DNA from: Epiperipatus broadwayi
Taxonomy: Eukaryota > Onychophora > Udeonychophora > Euonychophora > Peripatidae
Direction of reading: 5' to 3'
Assembly (NCBI GenBank): GCA_028023455.1
Contig: JAQFVV010000273.1
Coordinates: 616,489-680,488 of the forward strand
DNA length: 64,000 nucleotides
Part shown: piece after piece, positions 50,010-62,006 of the stretch
Numbering within the stretch: position 1 is the first letter of the stretch
Layout: every line of letters starts with the position of its first letter
The notes under the pieces: model-generated
Databases searched by the model: none
The model's input: only the letters and a program-made list of their open reading frames with translations
What the model was told of the DNA's origin: nothing
Position numbers and translations under genes: made by a program

Positions 50010-50053
50010 TGCTTTCTGATGAAAACGAGTCTGCTGGTTGAAATATTAAAGCA
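50010..50053 (+). ncRNA. Hammerhead-ribozyme-like motif at PLE-3 3' end
   Basis: TGCTTT (50010-50015) pairs perfectly with AAAGCA (50048-50053) as stem I. CTGATGA (50016-50022) is the exact catalytic core. Stem II AACGAG/CTGGTT (50024-50039) has five of six pairs around a TCTG loop. GAAA (50040-50043) is followed by TATT, giving a two-pair minimal helix III and AUU as cleavage triplet, one allowed by the NUH rule though not the fastest. Minimal helix III hammerheads are the form reported in Penelope-like elements. All conserved core bases are present, so this copy could be active, perhaps as a dimer. Confidence 0.65.
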
Positions 50054-50263
50054 GTTTTATAGAGAAGTAATTGTGTTTGTGTGTATATATATATCAAATA
50101 ATATAAGTATAATAACAATATTCATTAGAATAAAAACTACAAAATTTTAAAAAATGCCTATACAAAATTAAAGATTAAAATTCTTTGCTATAGCTAGCTT
50201 CGGCGTATTCCGCCATCTTAAGTTATTCTAGTGAATATTGTTATATATATATATATATTACAT

Positions 50264-50570
50264 AACTGGAGTCTAGATATAATATAGAAGATTTTATGTC
50301 AGACTTTCAAATGCCCTTCAGCCATCCACTTTGTCTCCTACAATCGATACACATGATCACACACATTGAAAAAGATAAATTATCTCCAATATATGTATTT
50401 CCTATGGAACTTAACATTCATCAATTAGTCCAGATTTCATAGAAGTGTTGAAGATCGCTTATTTTTTTCACATGTGGGTGGTCACGTGTATCGCTTGTAT
50501 ATAATAGAGTGGATGGCTGAAGAGAGCTTAAAAGTCTGTATTCAAATCCCGTATATTATGTATATATATA
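50264..50570. repeat. Foldback repeat with tRNA-like ends
   Basis: Arms of about 100 bp. CTTTCAAATGCCCTTCAGCC (about 50306) mirrors GGCTGAAGAGAGCTTAAAAG (about 50514), and GATACACATGATCAC (about 50345) mirrors GTCACGTGTATCGC (about 50481). The right arm reads GGATGGCTGAAGAGAGC then GTATTCAAATCCCG, like tRNA A and B boxes. Related partial copies lie at 52290-52445 and 63250-63425. Confidence 0.55.
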
Positions 50571-51779
50571 TTTCAAAGTTAGTATAGTAATAAATAAATA
50601 GAATTAGATTTTTGCTATGGCTAATAATAGTTTTATTTATATAATAATAATAAACATGAATTCATCTTTATTAAAATCTGTCTGTTATATTGATTTTAGG
50701 TATGCCATTTTATACTTTTCCTTTATTTTAAAGAAACAGAAGCAAGTTGGTTATTTTACGTTATCCTTTTTTTATTTTAATTGAAGTTTATTAATAAATT
50801 AGTTACATTTAAATACTATTACAAGCACTTATTTTTGATTACAGATAATAATTTATCAGCAAATACAAAATACATGCAATCTCTCTTAAAAAGTGAAAAT
50901 TTGCCTAAAATTACCGTGATCAGGCAGTTGACTAAGCTCCAGTTTGCAGCAAATATGATACAGATGCTAATGTCTGGTCTCTGAATTTTATTATTCTCTT
51001 TATTGTTCATTCTAGGCAATACCAGTCTGTTACTGAGTAATCAATTTTATTCAACGGTACAACTCTTCCAGAATAAGATTATTTTGTTAGCCAACACGCT
51101 ATTTATTTAAAAGCACAATTAAATTACATTTTAGTTTTCACTTTTGTTGATAGATGTCAGATCAATTATAGAAATTAAAAACAAATCTTTATGTACCTGA
51201 AACAATTTTGATTGGCATGAAAAATGCAAGTTTTATTTACATTTGAAAGTTTACTTTTTCATTGCAATTCATTTTTGTTTATTTCAATTTTATTTTTTTT
51301 TAATAAAAGTAAAGTGTAGCTAATTTTTCCATGTACTAATGGTTTTTTATTTAATTAAAGCATTTTTTCCTTGTAGTGAAAAAATGCAAATTGAAGGGTT
51401 AAACATAAACAGTTTTTTTTTTTCTTATTAGAAATCATTAATAAAATAGTTTGTAAAATTGTATTTCTTTTGTCATAATATAGATTTTTAAAAAAATAAA
51501 TTTTAACTAAAGGCTACATTTACGTAAAATTAAAATTAACATTTTAAACCCATCATAATTAAATTTAATCTTCTACACAAAAAAGGTTAATATATAAGGT
51601 TCTACATTTTCATTTACTATTTATATACAAGTATAGTATATGTAATATAAATAAAATGTCCGTTAATTAAAACAAAATTGTAATTATAATATAAATAATA
51701 ATTTTAATGGTAACAAACTATTATAAACAATCCTTAAATTTACAGAAGTACTTTCGTTTAATTTCTTAAACCTGCCTCA
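50571..51779. other. AT-rich non-coding DNA
   Basis: Two overlapping short frames on opposite strands at 50781-51019 are not convincing. Nothing else seen. Confidence 0.5.
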
Positions 51780-52226
51780 ACTGCCATTAAATTCATCAAT
51801 TCAAATTCCACTAATCTCATATCTTAATGTTAGCAGCTTGTCTATTTATTAAATGCATTTTATTCCTAATTATAAAAATTGCCTCCTTAATTTTTCTTTT
51901 ATTATGGTTTCTCTCTTCATGAAGAATTTTCACATTTTCAAAATCAAATTTAAATTTATATTTACATGTTTTTCATGATCAAAGAAAACCTAAGAAGACA
52001 TTAAATCACCATTACTTTTACTTTTTACATCCTTATATAACAATTCATGCTCCCTCAATTTCTTCTCAATACTGCACCTAGATTCACCTATATACGATAC
52101 CATACAATCACAAAACATTTGATATATGACATTATTTTTCTGCTTGTCAGGTATGACTTCCTTAGAATTATTGACCAATTTATTAATATTGTTTGGAATG
52201 TAGAATGAAACATTTAACACATTCTA
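51780..52226 (-). pseudogene. PLE-4 GIY-YIG endonuclease fragment
   Basis: Minus-strand reading gives FYIPNNINKLVNNSK, then NNVIYQMFCDCMVSYIGESR near 52085-52140, the GIY-YIG core with a Cys pair as in PLEs, then KKLREHE. After a stop near 51990 it continues DHEKHVNINLNLILKM...RETIIKEKLRRQF, the usual PLE C-terminal helix with ER-type charged residues. The reverse transcriptase is absent. The sequence differs from PLE-1, -2 and -3. Confidence 0.7.
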
Positions 52227-52289
52227 TATATATATATATTCTTAAAAAAATTCACTTGTGGAAGTTTAGTATATATATATTTAAGCTAA

Positions 52290-52445
52290 GTATATTTAGA
52301 GTAAACCCAGACATCCAAGCTCACTCTATCTTATACACAGAGTTGCTCATTGTATCTTATACAACAAGTTACATACGATGTAGTGCATGACTGAAGGTAA
52401 ATTGAAAGTCTGACTTCAAATCCCCTCTACTTTAATTTATTGTAT
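52290..52445 (+). repeat. Partial copy of the tRNA-like foldback repeat
   Basis: GACTGAAGGTAAATTGAAAG then TCTGACTTCAAATCCCC aligns with the right arm at 50505-50565. The left arm is not clear. Confidence 0.45.
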
Positions 52446-54201
52446 TTATACATTCTAATGTTGAAATAATGAAATAATTTATGTTAATAAGAAAAATAAA
52501 TAATTAGTGAATTAACTTCATTCTTTGTCATATGTTTTATTTTAAAACTAATACAAATATTTTTATTGAATTTGTGAGTAAAAAAAAAATAATTAAATAC
52601 AATGGTAATAGAAATATTATTATTTACTAAACAAGTACAAAAGTTGTAAATAATTAGAAATTCAATTTTTAATTGTGGTGAAATAAATTATTACAAGAAC
52701 TATGTACAAATAAAAAATAAATTACAAGATGGTAAGCAGTGTGTGGATAAAATAATAAAGAATAAAATTTATCTCTAACAGAATTATTCAAAGGTTTTTG
52801 AAACATTAATTTGCCAGATAAAGATTTTGACCACCATTGTTAATAATTATCTTTCAAGAGTCACTTTCTAATTACTGCCTATCATATTTCTTATCTCCAC
52901 CAAAAATCAAATTCTATGCAATAGTAAGCAAAATCTTAGGTAAGCTACATTAACAATGAGATATGATTAGCAATCCACATAATTTTTAAAATCTTGTATA
53001 TATATAATTTAACAAGAAAAGAAGGTAAAGAATCTTCACCTAATTTATTGTATCTTGTTAAATTGAAAATGATATAAATAACACAAGTCACTAAATATCC
53101 TATGAATCAAATTCAGGTTATAAGCTATTAAATTAAATAAAATAAAAACCTTTTATATCAAAACTATCTGAATTCTTATATACCAAATAATAATTTTTTT
53201 ATTGATGAAAAAATATTTCCTCAAAATACCTGTCCCATTATAGCTTTATTTATTTTATTAATTCAAACATTTTAATACATATGTGGATATTTTTGGACTG
53301 ATAATTTAAGGAAAATATATTTTTGGAGATACAATATTTTTTTTATAAATTTTGAGTTAACATAATATTATATATTTATATAAATATTTTGTCCATGTAT
53401 TTTTATTTGTTATATATAAATATATATTGTTTATAGTTTATTTTTATATTAGTTCTTTGTTCTCTATTTTCTCTATTATGATAGGAATATCATGTTTTGA
53501 TGACAGAGTTCAGCAATTAAAAAATATATATTATATATGGGCTTGTTTATTAATTGCCTTATTGAAAACTATCACTTTACAATAATTCACTTTTATAGCA
53601 CAAGCACAATTCTTATTGTTTTAAAAAATAAACACTGGATTAATTTATTAAGTTTCTAAGACTTAATCTTATTTTGATTCAATTTAAGAAAAAACTATCA
53701 AAAAAATCAGCATAAATTGTATATTTTAGATATTTAATTTATAAAATGTAAACTTTAAATTATTTTACCATTATACCATCTGATAATCAATTAGCAATTA
53801 TTTCAAGAATATATCAACAATGAAAATTTACTGTTTATATAAAAATGTTTTTCCACATGTAGATTTGATACTGATTACTAATATATCAATTTAGTTTTCA
53901 TTACAAAAATTAATGGTCCAAAGTATTGACTTTCAAGATATTTATATTAAAAGAAAAAATTATATTCTATAAAGTGTGTGGAAAATTATTTTTTTCATTT
54001 ATATAATTTGGTGGTAAACATGAGGTTGTGATATATCAGTATATTGAGGAAAAAATTGCCTTTTTAAAAATATTAAGACTAATATAATAAATATTAAATG
54101 ATCTCAGATTATTACAGTTTGTTATATATATATATATACAAAGAAATCAAATCATATATCACTTGAATTAATTTAACAAGCATGTATCACAAATCATATC
54201 T
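52446..54201. other. AT-rich non-coding DNA
   Basis: No supported gene or element. A (TA)n lies at 54124-54139. Confidence 0.5.
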
Positions 54202-54482
54202 AATAAGCCTGTCAATGGCTTTTAACAAGATTTTCAGAATATCCATAACTTCAGACTGCTTACTGCATTTCACTTACTCAGTGAGGTGCTAGTATATTCT
54301 AGCATTAGATTTAAAATACTTGGTCAAGCCTAGCACCATTTGATAAAGTGCTGGGCTTGATTTGGTATTTTAAATCTAATGTTTGAATATCCTAGCATCT
54401 CACTAAAGAAGCCACAAGCAGAAACTGGTCTTAGATTGGAGATATTCTGAAAAGCTTGTTAAGAGCTATTGGCAAGCTTATT
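54202..54482. repeat. Palindromic foldback repeat with hammerhead-like core
   Basis: Nearly the whole 281 bp is an inverted repeat with a loop of about 12 bp near 54337-54348. AATAAGCCTGTCAATGGCT at the left mirrors AGCTATTGGCAAGCTTATT at the right; CATTAGATTTAAAATAC mirrors its complement near 54365-54381. Related sequence (CCTCAGTGAGG, GATCCAAAATACAAACCC) lies at 61150-61340. The right arm includes the motif listed at 54397-54436. Confidence 0.75.
54397..54436 (+). ncRNA. Hammerhead-ribozyme-like motif in foldback repeat
   Basis: ATCTCA (54397-54402) pairs with TTAGAT (54431-54436) at five of six positions as stem I. CTAAAGA (54403-54409) matches CUGANGA except G to A. Stem II is short (GC/GC around CACAA). 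GAAA (54421-54424) is followed by CTGGTC, which gives a two-pair helix III and a GUC cleavage triplet. The G5 change should abolish activity, so this is probably a decayed copy. Confidence 0.45.
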
Positions 54483-57410
54483 ATATAATATATACATAGA
54501 GTTTGAAGAAAACAAAAATGAAACAACAATACAGAATTAAAAAATGAAAGTTATAATAAAATATGTAAGTAATCATTTAACAACATATGGAGACTTTATT
54601 TCTAAATGATGGAGTAATTTATCTACCAATAATATAATATTTGATTAAGTTTGAAAATAATATTTTACCTATCTGAAGAGAAATCAAGCAAATTAATTCA
54701 TACAAAAAATTAAAGTGACATGATAACAGCGACATTAATGTTAAATAAAGTATAATAAAAATCTTAACATAGAAAGTAATACTAATAAACTGTCAGTGGC
54801 ACATTTTAAACAAATCATAGCACAAATTAGTCAAAATACAAAAATAAAATACCTCAGACGACTAAAGAAATTTCAAAAAATGAAAACAAGTATATAAGAA
54901 ATTTAAGATATATTAGATAAAATGGAACAAAATGATAAAAAAGAAGAAGTGATACAAGTCATATGAAACAAACCAAGCAAAACAAATGGAAATGAAACAA
55001 AATACAACAAAACAAAATAATGTAGTTATTAAAGATATTGGTAATGACAAATAAATATTTCAGTGTTTTTAATATATGTTGAAGTAATACATATGGGTAC
55101 TTCAATTTCTCAATATGATATAGTGACTGTCACTAAGAATTTACATTTTTCTATTCATATATCTCTGTTCTTACAAAGTTTTTATTGTAGTAGAATTTGA
55201 AATGATAAATTAAAAAGTTATATGATTTACAAATGACAAAATTATAAATGAAATTTATATATACATCTTGTAGAATTTGCTGTGGACTTTTGTAACTGAA
55301 TTCCACTTCTTGTAATTTGTAGATGATCAATGAGAAACTATTGATAATTTTAAAGGAAGCCTTCTAAATATGTATGCTGAATTATTTCATTCTTCAAGTT
55401 TGGAGATAGGAATATTTTATGTTTATATTGAATAGTGTTATTATATGGTATCAAGTAGTAGACTTTATTTTTATAGAGATATCAATACAAGTATTGAAAG
55501 AAACCAAAAATTATGGTCAAAGAATATAGATGATCTACTGTTATTAAATATATAAATTGCAAGTAATCTGATATTACAGAGAAGAATTGCCTAGAAAGAA
55601 CATTCCTTAATATCCTCAACTCCTCTATATATTCTTGAAATATGAATAGATATATAAAAAGACAAATGATTTTCAAGTTGCAAGTAATGCTGACTTGGCT
55701 TTCACCAATTGAATTACATGCCAATATTTTAACTGTATTATTGTCATAGTCAATTGCTATATTTTGATTTACAAGTGCCAAACTTATTCTACCAATAACG
55801 GGGACACAGACAATCCAGTATAAAAAAAACATTCTCTGCAAATTATCAATGATAATGAGATTCATACCGTAAAATTTAGTGCAGACAATATAATCTGTAG
55901 AATAATTTCCTTGATCCAATATATATATATTGTAACCGTAAATTGTGTAATCCCAACTACGTAACGTAAGTGCACTAGGAATTACAACCTTGGTCACTGA
56001 TCAACTCTCATTGCACATTATCAGCTATTAAGAGCTGTATCCAAAAGCATATCATACTATTTATTTTATGCACAAAAGACCACAATCAACATCTGGGGCA
56101 ATTTTTTACTACAGCCAAAATTAATGAATTAACCTAACTTTTTATAATTTATTTGATCGCAGCCTGGGTATACCGCGAAAACCTATCATAGTATTATTAT
56201 AAAACATATTAAACAAATTATAAGTGCAATTTTATCACTTTTAAACCTCAATTTGCGATTTTTATGGTATGCGACCCTATGGCCGACCATGTACAAGATA
56301 GCGTACTTTGTGGAATTGTATAAAATTATGAAACTAATATATCATCTATGTGATTTCTAATACAGATGCTAGTCTAGGTAAAGCTTTGCAATTAAAAAAT
56401 GAATACTTGGGTTCTTTTATAATTTAGTATATCATTGAGACTCTTATTGTTTTGACGAATATAAATTTAAAATTGTTAAGTAAAGATATTTGATCGTGAA
56501 ATTATTTGATAAATCTGTTTATAAGCTTAATAATTAATTTGTACTTTAGACTAGAATCAACTACGCAAAGCCACAATGATGGAAAAGGTAAATGGGATTT
56601 TATTGTACCCTGCCAATCATATACAACCAAAGACGAAAAGCATCTTAATGTTTTCTCAAAAAATATTTATAAACTCTTTCTATCATGTAGACAATAATAT
56701 GTACTTAAATGTATGCTCTTCACTGTATGCTATATCCAAAGTTTATTATTTCTGATGTTATGAATGACACATAGCAACGGCACAGTAAGTTTAACTATAA
56801 ATCAATCTTTATTTACAAACTTTATGAACAATAAATAGTTTATTTCAATATTTAAATAAATCATAACCAAACAAATAAAATAAATAAATGATACTTCAAT
56901 AGACTTTCTTCAGTACATTTTGTAGGTATAGTTTTAACAAAACCTAATCATACCTTCTTTCACTCTACTATAATGAACATTGAGACAATTATTAAATTCA
57001 GCATCAACCTCTAAAAAAACTAAACATCATTTCCAGATTCAATATATCCCTTCCATAAACTTATAATCATATAATAAATAATATGATGTATGTATGATTT
57101 CACTATCATGTAATAATTAATTAAAATGAAAATGTAAACTTACACTCCAGATCGGAAGATAATAATCAACTAACAGTTAATTATTATGAAGTACTTGAAT
57201 AGAATGTCCCGTTACCATTTATTAATCTAAACAATAAAATTATGCTTACAAAATGAAGAAGATGATTTAGCAGATTAACTAAACACTTTGCACAACTTAT
57301 ATCTGTGAAGCAAACATATTCCTGTGGATGTATTCATCTACACATAGGAATAAAATAATACTAAATGTTTTGCGTATTTAAACATTATCATAAAGTCACA
57401 CGTATAATCA
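54483..57410. other. AT-rich non-coding DNA
   Basis: The longest open frame (55482-55997, minus, 171 codons) is discussed among rejected items. Positions 56040-56340 are slightly less AT-rich and contain no motif I can name. Confidence 0.4.
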
Positions 57411-57414
57411 CAAA

Positions 57415-57502
57415 ATTCCGCGGATTAACCACCAGCGCAGGAATATGTGTAAAATACAACATGGCAATTAAATAATCTGCGGATTAACCACCAGCACAGA
57501 TT
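57415..57502 (+). repeat. Twice-repeated motif with covarying stem
   Basis: GCGGATTAACCACCAGC occurs at 57420-57436 and 57479-57495, 59 bp apart. Copy 1 is enclosed by ATTCC (57415-57419) and GGAAT (57440-57444); copy 2 by AATCTG (57474-57479) and CAGATT (57497-57502). The loop is conserved while the stem sequences differ yet still pair. Confidence 0.6.
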
Positions 57503-58661
57503 AAAGCCCTTTAATATTCTAAAAAAACAAACATTATAATTTACTTCACAGTAAAGTGCAAAATCATCATCCTCAATTCTTCTGACTATTCAGAATATGC
57601 TAACACTTTAGCAAATGTGGGTTCTTGCTTAGTAAAATATTACAATAATCAGGACAGTTAATGTACTACTTATATTGCTTAAAATAAACCTGTGTAATAT
57701 AATGTAAATAATATTGGAATGGGAATATAAATCTGGAAAGACTCACAATATCTCACAAAGATTAATACGTCTCATAAATTCATTATATCTTGTTTAAGCT
57801 TTTTCCGCTAGCGCTATTCTTTGAATAAATATGTTATTCAACCTTTATTAATTTGAATCTAACAAATATAAATTATGAACTTCATATGCGAGTTCATATA
57901 ACGATAAAATTTAAATAAATGTATAATTCATTAATTATATAACATTTAACGGTGTGTGTGATAAAACTAAATGTAAAGCATTTATAGTTCAACACGTGAA
58001 TTTTTAACAGATGTATATCACTAATTGGATTGTATAGTATTTATAATTCCTGATGGGATCCGTTGAATCCATGTACAATGTGTAGAATAATTATTATATA
58101 AGGCAATAGCTATAGCTGTAGTTAAATTCCATCCATGCACTTATATCCATTTGACTAGTTATTAAGACAATATTAGATTAACGATTGCGTGGCTTTCCAA
58201 ACATGAAACAATTCTAAACAAAATACGTAGAATTTAAATGAAAATGTTTTTCATAAAGTTATTAATCACTACATCCTGATCAAAAGTGTTTCAAGTTTAT
58301 CCTATCCATGCAAGTATTTATTTATCCATTGCGTTAATCCAGGAATAACTATTTACAGCAACTAATTTATTCATTTTTAAACAGACGATAATATTATAAA
58401 ATAGCTCTAATTAATTTTGAAGAATATTTTTGATCCAATTGTTGAACAAATTAACTAGAAAATATCAATGGCATAGTAAAGTTAATTATCAATCAATATT
58501 ATATTTTATTAGAATTAAAATGGAAATATTAAATATTTTGATAGCTTTAGCATTTTATTTTAACTTAAACTTTTTTTTTTTTTAAAAAACAAATTTTCAT
58601 TTTCATCAAACTTTTATGATTAAAACATTGATATAAATTTTCCAAATTATAAAAAATAATT
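57503..58661. other. AT-rich non-coding DNA
   Basis: No supported gene or element. Confidence 0.5.
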
Positions 58662-59821
58662 GGTAATCCTGACGTTTAGCGCCCCGAACAATTCTCCCTC
58701 TATTTTTAAAAAAATGAACTATTTTTTCACTATGTAACTATATCCAAGTGTAAATGCTAATAAAAAAAGATTAAAAAAAATACTTACATTTACATGCGTA
58801 TTTTTCACGTATAGCGGTCTTTGCTGTATATAGAACTGTAAATAAATGACGTATATTAACTGTAAATGTTTTTCCGTAAAGAAGAATAAATAACAAGAAA
58901 ACAAACTTACATTTTTAGGAGTAATTGGAAGCCACACAAGCGAGGAAATGCACGAAAAGGTCGTCGCGTGCGTGCAGATTTCTGAAAGAAAATTCCTGCA
59001 GGTAGGATGAGAACAAAGGTGTGCTCATCCCAAATTGGTATTTTAGCTTATGCTATGCGACAGAGTGGACATAGGCATAATTCCACGCGGTCAAGCAAAA
59101 GTAGTTCAGAATTTGTCTCGTGTCACAAATGACGCGTGACCAAATTGCGTGAGTCTAAATACAGCCTAAAAAAGTAATTATTTTTTTGGTTATTTATTAT
59201 TCTTTATGTAATTGCAGAGTATATGTAACTATAAATGTCTTTTTTACATGAAGATGAATAAATAAAATGGATGTAACAAAACTTAATTTTTTAGGCTCTA
59301 TTTAGTCTCACGCAAAGTTGCTATAAAAATTATGAACTACTGTACTTTGGTCATTTGTGACACGTGACAAATTCTGAACTACTTTTGCTTGACCGCGTGG
59401 AATTATGCCTATGTCCACTCTGTCGCATAGCATAAGCTAAAATACCAATTTGGGATGAGCACACCTTTGTTCTCATCCTACCTGCAGGAATTTTCTTTCA
59501 GAAATCTGCACGCACGCGACGACCTTTTCGTGCATTTCCTCGCTTGTGTGGCTTCCAATTACTCCTAAAAATGTAAGTTTGTTTTCTTGTTATTTATTCT
59601 TCTTTACGGAAAAACATTTACAGTTAATATACGTCATTTATTTACAGTTCTATATACAGCAAAGACCGCTATACGTGAAAAATACGCATGTAAATGTAAG
59701 TATTTTTTTTAATCTTTTTTTATTAGCATTTACACTTGGATATAGTTACATAGTGAAAAAATACTTCATTTTTTTAAAAATAGAGGGAGAATTGTTCGGG
59801 GCGCTAAACGTCAGGATTACC
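58662..59821. mobile_element. Giant foldback element with 472-bp near-identical arms
   Basis: 58662-59133 and 59350-59821 are inverted copies of exactly equal length. I saw one difference near 58714-58720 and one near 59119. The ends read GGTAATCCTGACGTTTAGCG and its complement. The arms include GC-rich blocks (ACGCGACGACC, TTGACCGCGTGG) that stand out locally. The centre holds a second inverted pair: GCGTGAGTCTAAATACAGCC near 59147 against GGCTCTATTTAGTCTCACGC near 59294. No transposase is present. A target duplication is not clear. Matching 70-codon frames in each arm are just the repeat read twice. Confidence 0.85.
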
Positions 59822-60483
59822 TAAACTGGGAAGCTCCGACATTTCAAAAATGTAATATTGGAAACGCTACCGGTGATTTGATTCTTGGCCGACCGACTTG
59901 AAAAGATCTTTAAGTTTAGTGATCCATTTTAAGTAGATACCACTAAGTTATTCTATGTTTATAACAAATTTTGTGGTAATTTAGTTACTTATTAACGGTT
60001 TCAAAATAAGCTCAGCAAATTGACAACATTTGCCTTTACCATTTTGTTCTTTCTCCCCCCAAAAGACAAAACTAACAGACGATATTCTCTTAGAAATTCG
60101 CGCTCTTTTCTTTTATTACATTGAGACGCCTACGCAATTATTGTATTTATTTAATAATTTATTTTAATTGAACAAATGGTTTTATTTTAATTCAATAGAA
60201 ATAATAATTTAAGATTACTTTAAATAAATAAAACAAAATATTATTTTTAATAACACTTTATCAAATTTTAATATGTTGTAAAAAATTTTTAAAAGTTAAA
60301 CGTTTCCATATAGGTTAGCATATGGAACGGAGCAAATTGAAATTTATTAAAATAATTTCATAAAGTAATCTTTTCAAATACGAATCAAGCCAACCAAATC
60401 ACCAACAGAAGAAAGAGAAATTTTTATATAAGTTACATCAACGAATATATTTTCTACTAAAATATATGGTTACAATATATAAC
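59822..60483. other. AT-rich non-coding DNA
   Basis: The first 120 bp (59822-59945) are less AT-rich and directly follow the foldback element. No gene motif seen. Confidence 0.45.
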
Positions 60484-60738
60484 TATAACAACACATGAAA
60501 ATTTTTACAAACGTATTTAAATAATAATTGAACTGCCCTCTAGCTGCAAAGTTTGATAGCATTTTACAATAAGAGAGGAACTCTGGCTTGTAATAGTTCT
60601 GGATGGCTGTACATAAAAAGATCTAAAAGAATTTTTTTTGGTCACTCTCTTATTGTAAAATGCTATCGAACTTTGCAGCTAGAGGGCAGTTCAATTATTA
60701 TTTAAATATGTTTGTAAAAATTTTCACGTGTTGTTATA
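60484..60738. repeat. Foldback repeat with CTCF-like motif in both arms
   Basis: Arms 60484-60577 and 60645-60738 are near-perfect inverted copies around a 67-bp centre. Each arm contains CAGCTAGAGGGCAG (minus at 60533-60546, plus at 60676-60689). The outermost part of each arm reads TATAACAACAC or its complement. Confidence 0.8.
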
Positions 60739-60896
60739 CTTATTCATTATTAAAATATTATTTATCATTACGCATATAACATGTGTTAATTGATTATAGA
60801 GTTCTAAAAAGCGAATGAAAGATTTCCACTCTATACATTTAATATCAGTTGATTAAAGATCAATTTACATTAAAAGATATAAAGACTGATTTAAAT

Positions 60897-61075
60897 TGGA
60901 ACTCTGGCTTGTAATATTTCTGGATGGCTGTACATAAAAAAATCTAAAAGTCAATAAGAGGTGGTCACTTGGTCACTCTCTTATTGTAAAATGCTATCGA
61001 ACTTTGCAGCTAGAGGGCAGTTCAATTATTATTTAAATACATTTGTAAAAAATTTCACGTGTTGTTATAGTTATA
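60897..61075 (+). repeat. Second copy of the foldback repeat, left arm missing
   Basis: The centre (GGAACTCTGGCTTGTAATA) and right arm match 60577-60738, including CAGCTAGAGGGCAG at 61007-61020. The left arm is absent. A 20-bp change sits in the centre (near 60954-60975). Confidence 0.8.
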
Positions 61076-61149
61076 TATATATAATTAAACAAGACACAAA
61101 TTGTGTGACTTGCTTTTAAACTTGTATTAAAATGTTCACTAGAGAAAGA

Positions 61150-61340
61150 GAGTTTACCAATAGCCCCAATCAAGCTTTAATTAATAAGTCCAAAAGAGAA
61201 AGAATTTAAAATGTCTATGAGAAAGTCTTCATCCCCACACTAATTGGTTTCAAGCTGATGGCTTCACCTCAGTGAGGAGCTAGGATTCCAGACACTAGAT
61301 CCAAAATACAAACCCAATTGTCAGCACTTACATAATATGT
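61150..61340 (-). repeat. Diverged relative of the 54202-54482 repeat
   Basis: Shares CCTCACTGAGG, a GATCCAAAATACAAACCC-like block and AATCAAGCTTTAATTAATAAG at the edge. On the minus strand CTGAGGTGA (61272-61264), AAGC...GCTT and GAAA (61251-61248) loosely resemble a hammerhead, but the core has two extra bases. Confidence 0.45.
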
Positions 61341-62006
61341 TATCAATTTAAAAACCTAAATCTTTCAGACACGTAAATGTCTTTAAATCCAGCCTTACAA
61401 AACAGATAGCTATATGTGTCTGAACTCAATTCAGTTTCACCATACATTAATAGCCTCAGCAATATAACATTGCAAAAGTCTTCAAAGGTACACTTATAAT
61501 AATTAATAAAAAATTAACATATGAGAGAAAAAAGATTAAAGTTTTTAATTTTAAACAGTTTAAATAAATTATATGAAACAGACAGCATAATCTTGTTTTA
61601 AAAGCAGACTGGCAAAAAGTCAATTTTAACTTTCAAATTGCACTGAACTATGTGTTACCTACAAAATAAATCTAATAATGCTCAGTAAATAAATAAGTGG
61701 AGACTCCAAGTTTGTCATTTTTTTGTTTAAATAAATCTTTAATAATCATTGAACATATTAAGGTTAATATATATGGTACTACAGGAATTTTTATTGGATG
61801 TCATTATTATTTAAAGCCTTATAATGAAAGGTATGTCTTTAAGATGGTAGTTCATTTCGCCAAACCATTATTTTACAAAAGCTAAGTCTTTTTTTTAAGA
61901 TAGCTGGCCCATAACAAACCATCTATATAACATTTTTGAGTATGTGTGTAACAAGAAATAGTTAACTAAAATATTAAACAAGGGGAGAAATCCACTCAAA
62001 ATGTTA

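Noticed and set aside
55482-55997. 171-codon minus-strand frame with CNSIGESQVSITC, reminiscent of the end of an Ig I-set domain
   Set aside because: Only a few residues resemble the Ig pattern, the Cys is misplaced by a few residues, and the rest is AT-driven hydrophobic sequence. It might be a decayed exon, but the evidence is too thin to annotate.
58719-59824. Two matching frames of 72 and 92 codons on opposite strands
   Set aside because: They are the same sequence in the two arms of the foldback element, not a duplicated gene.
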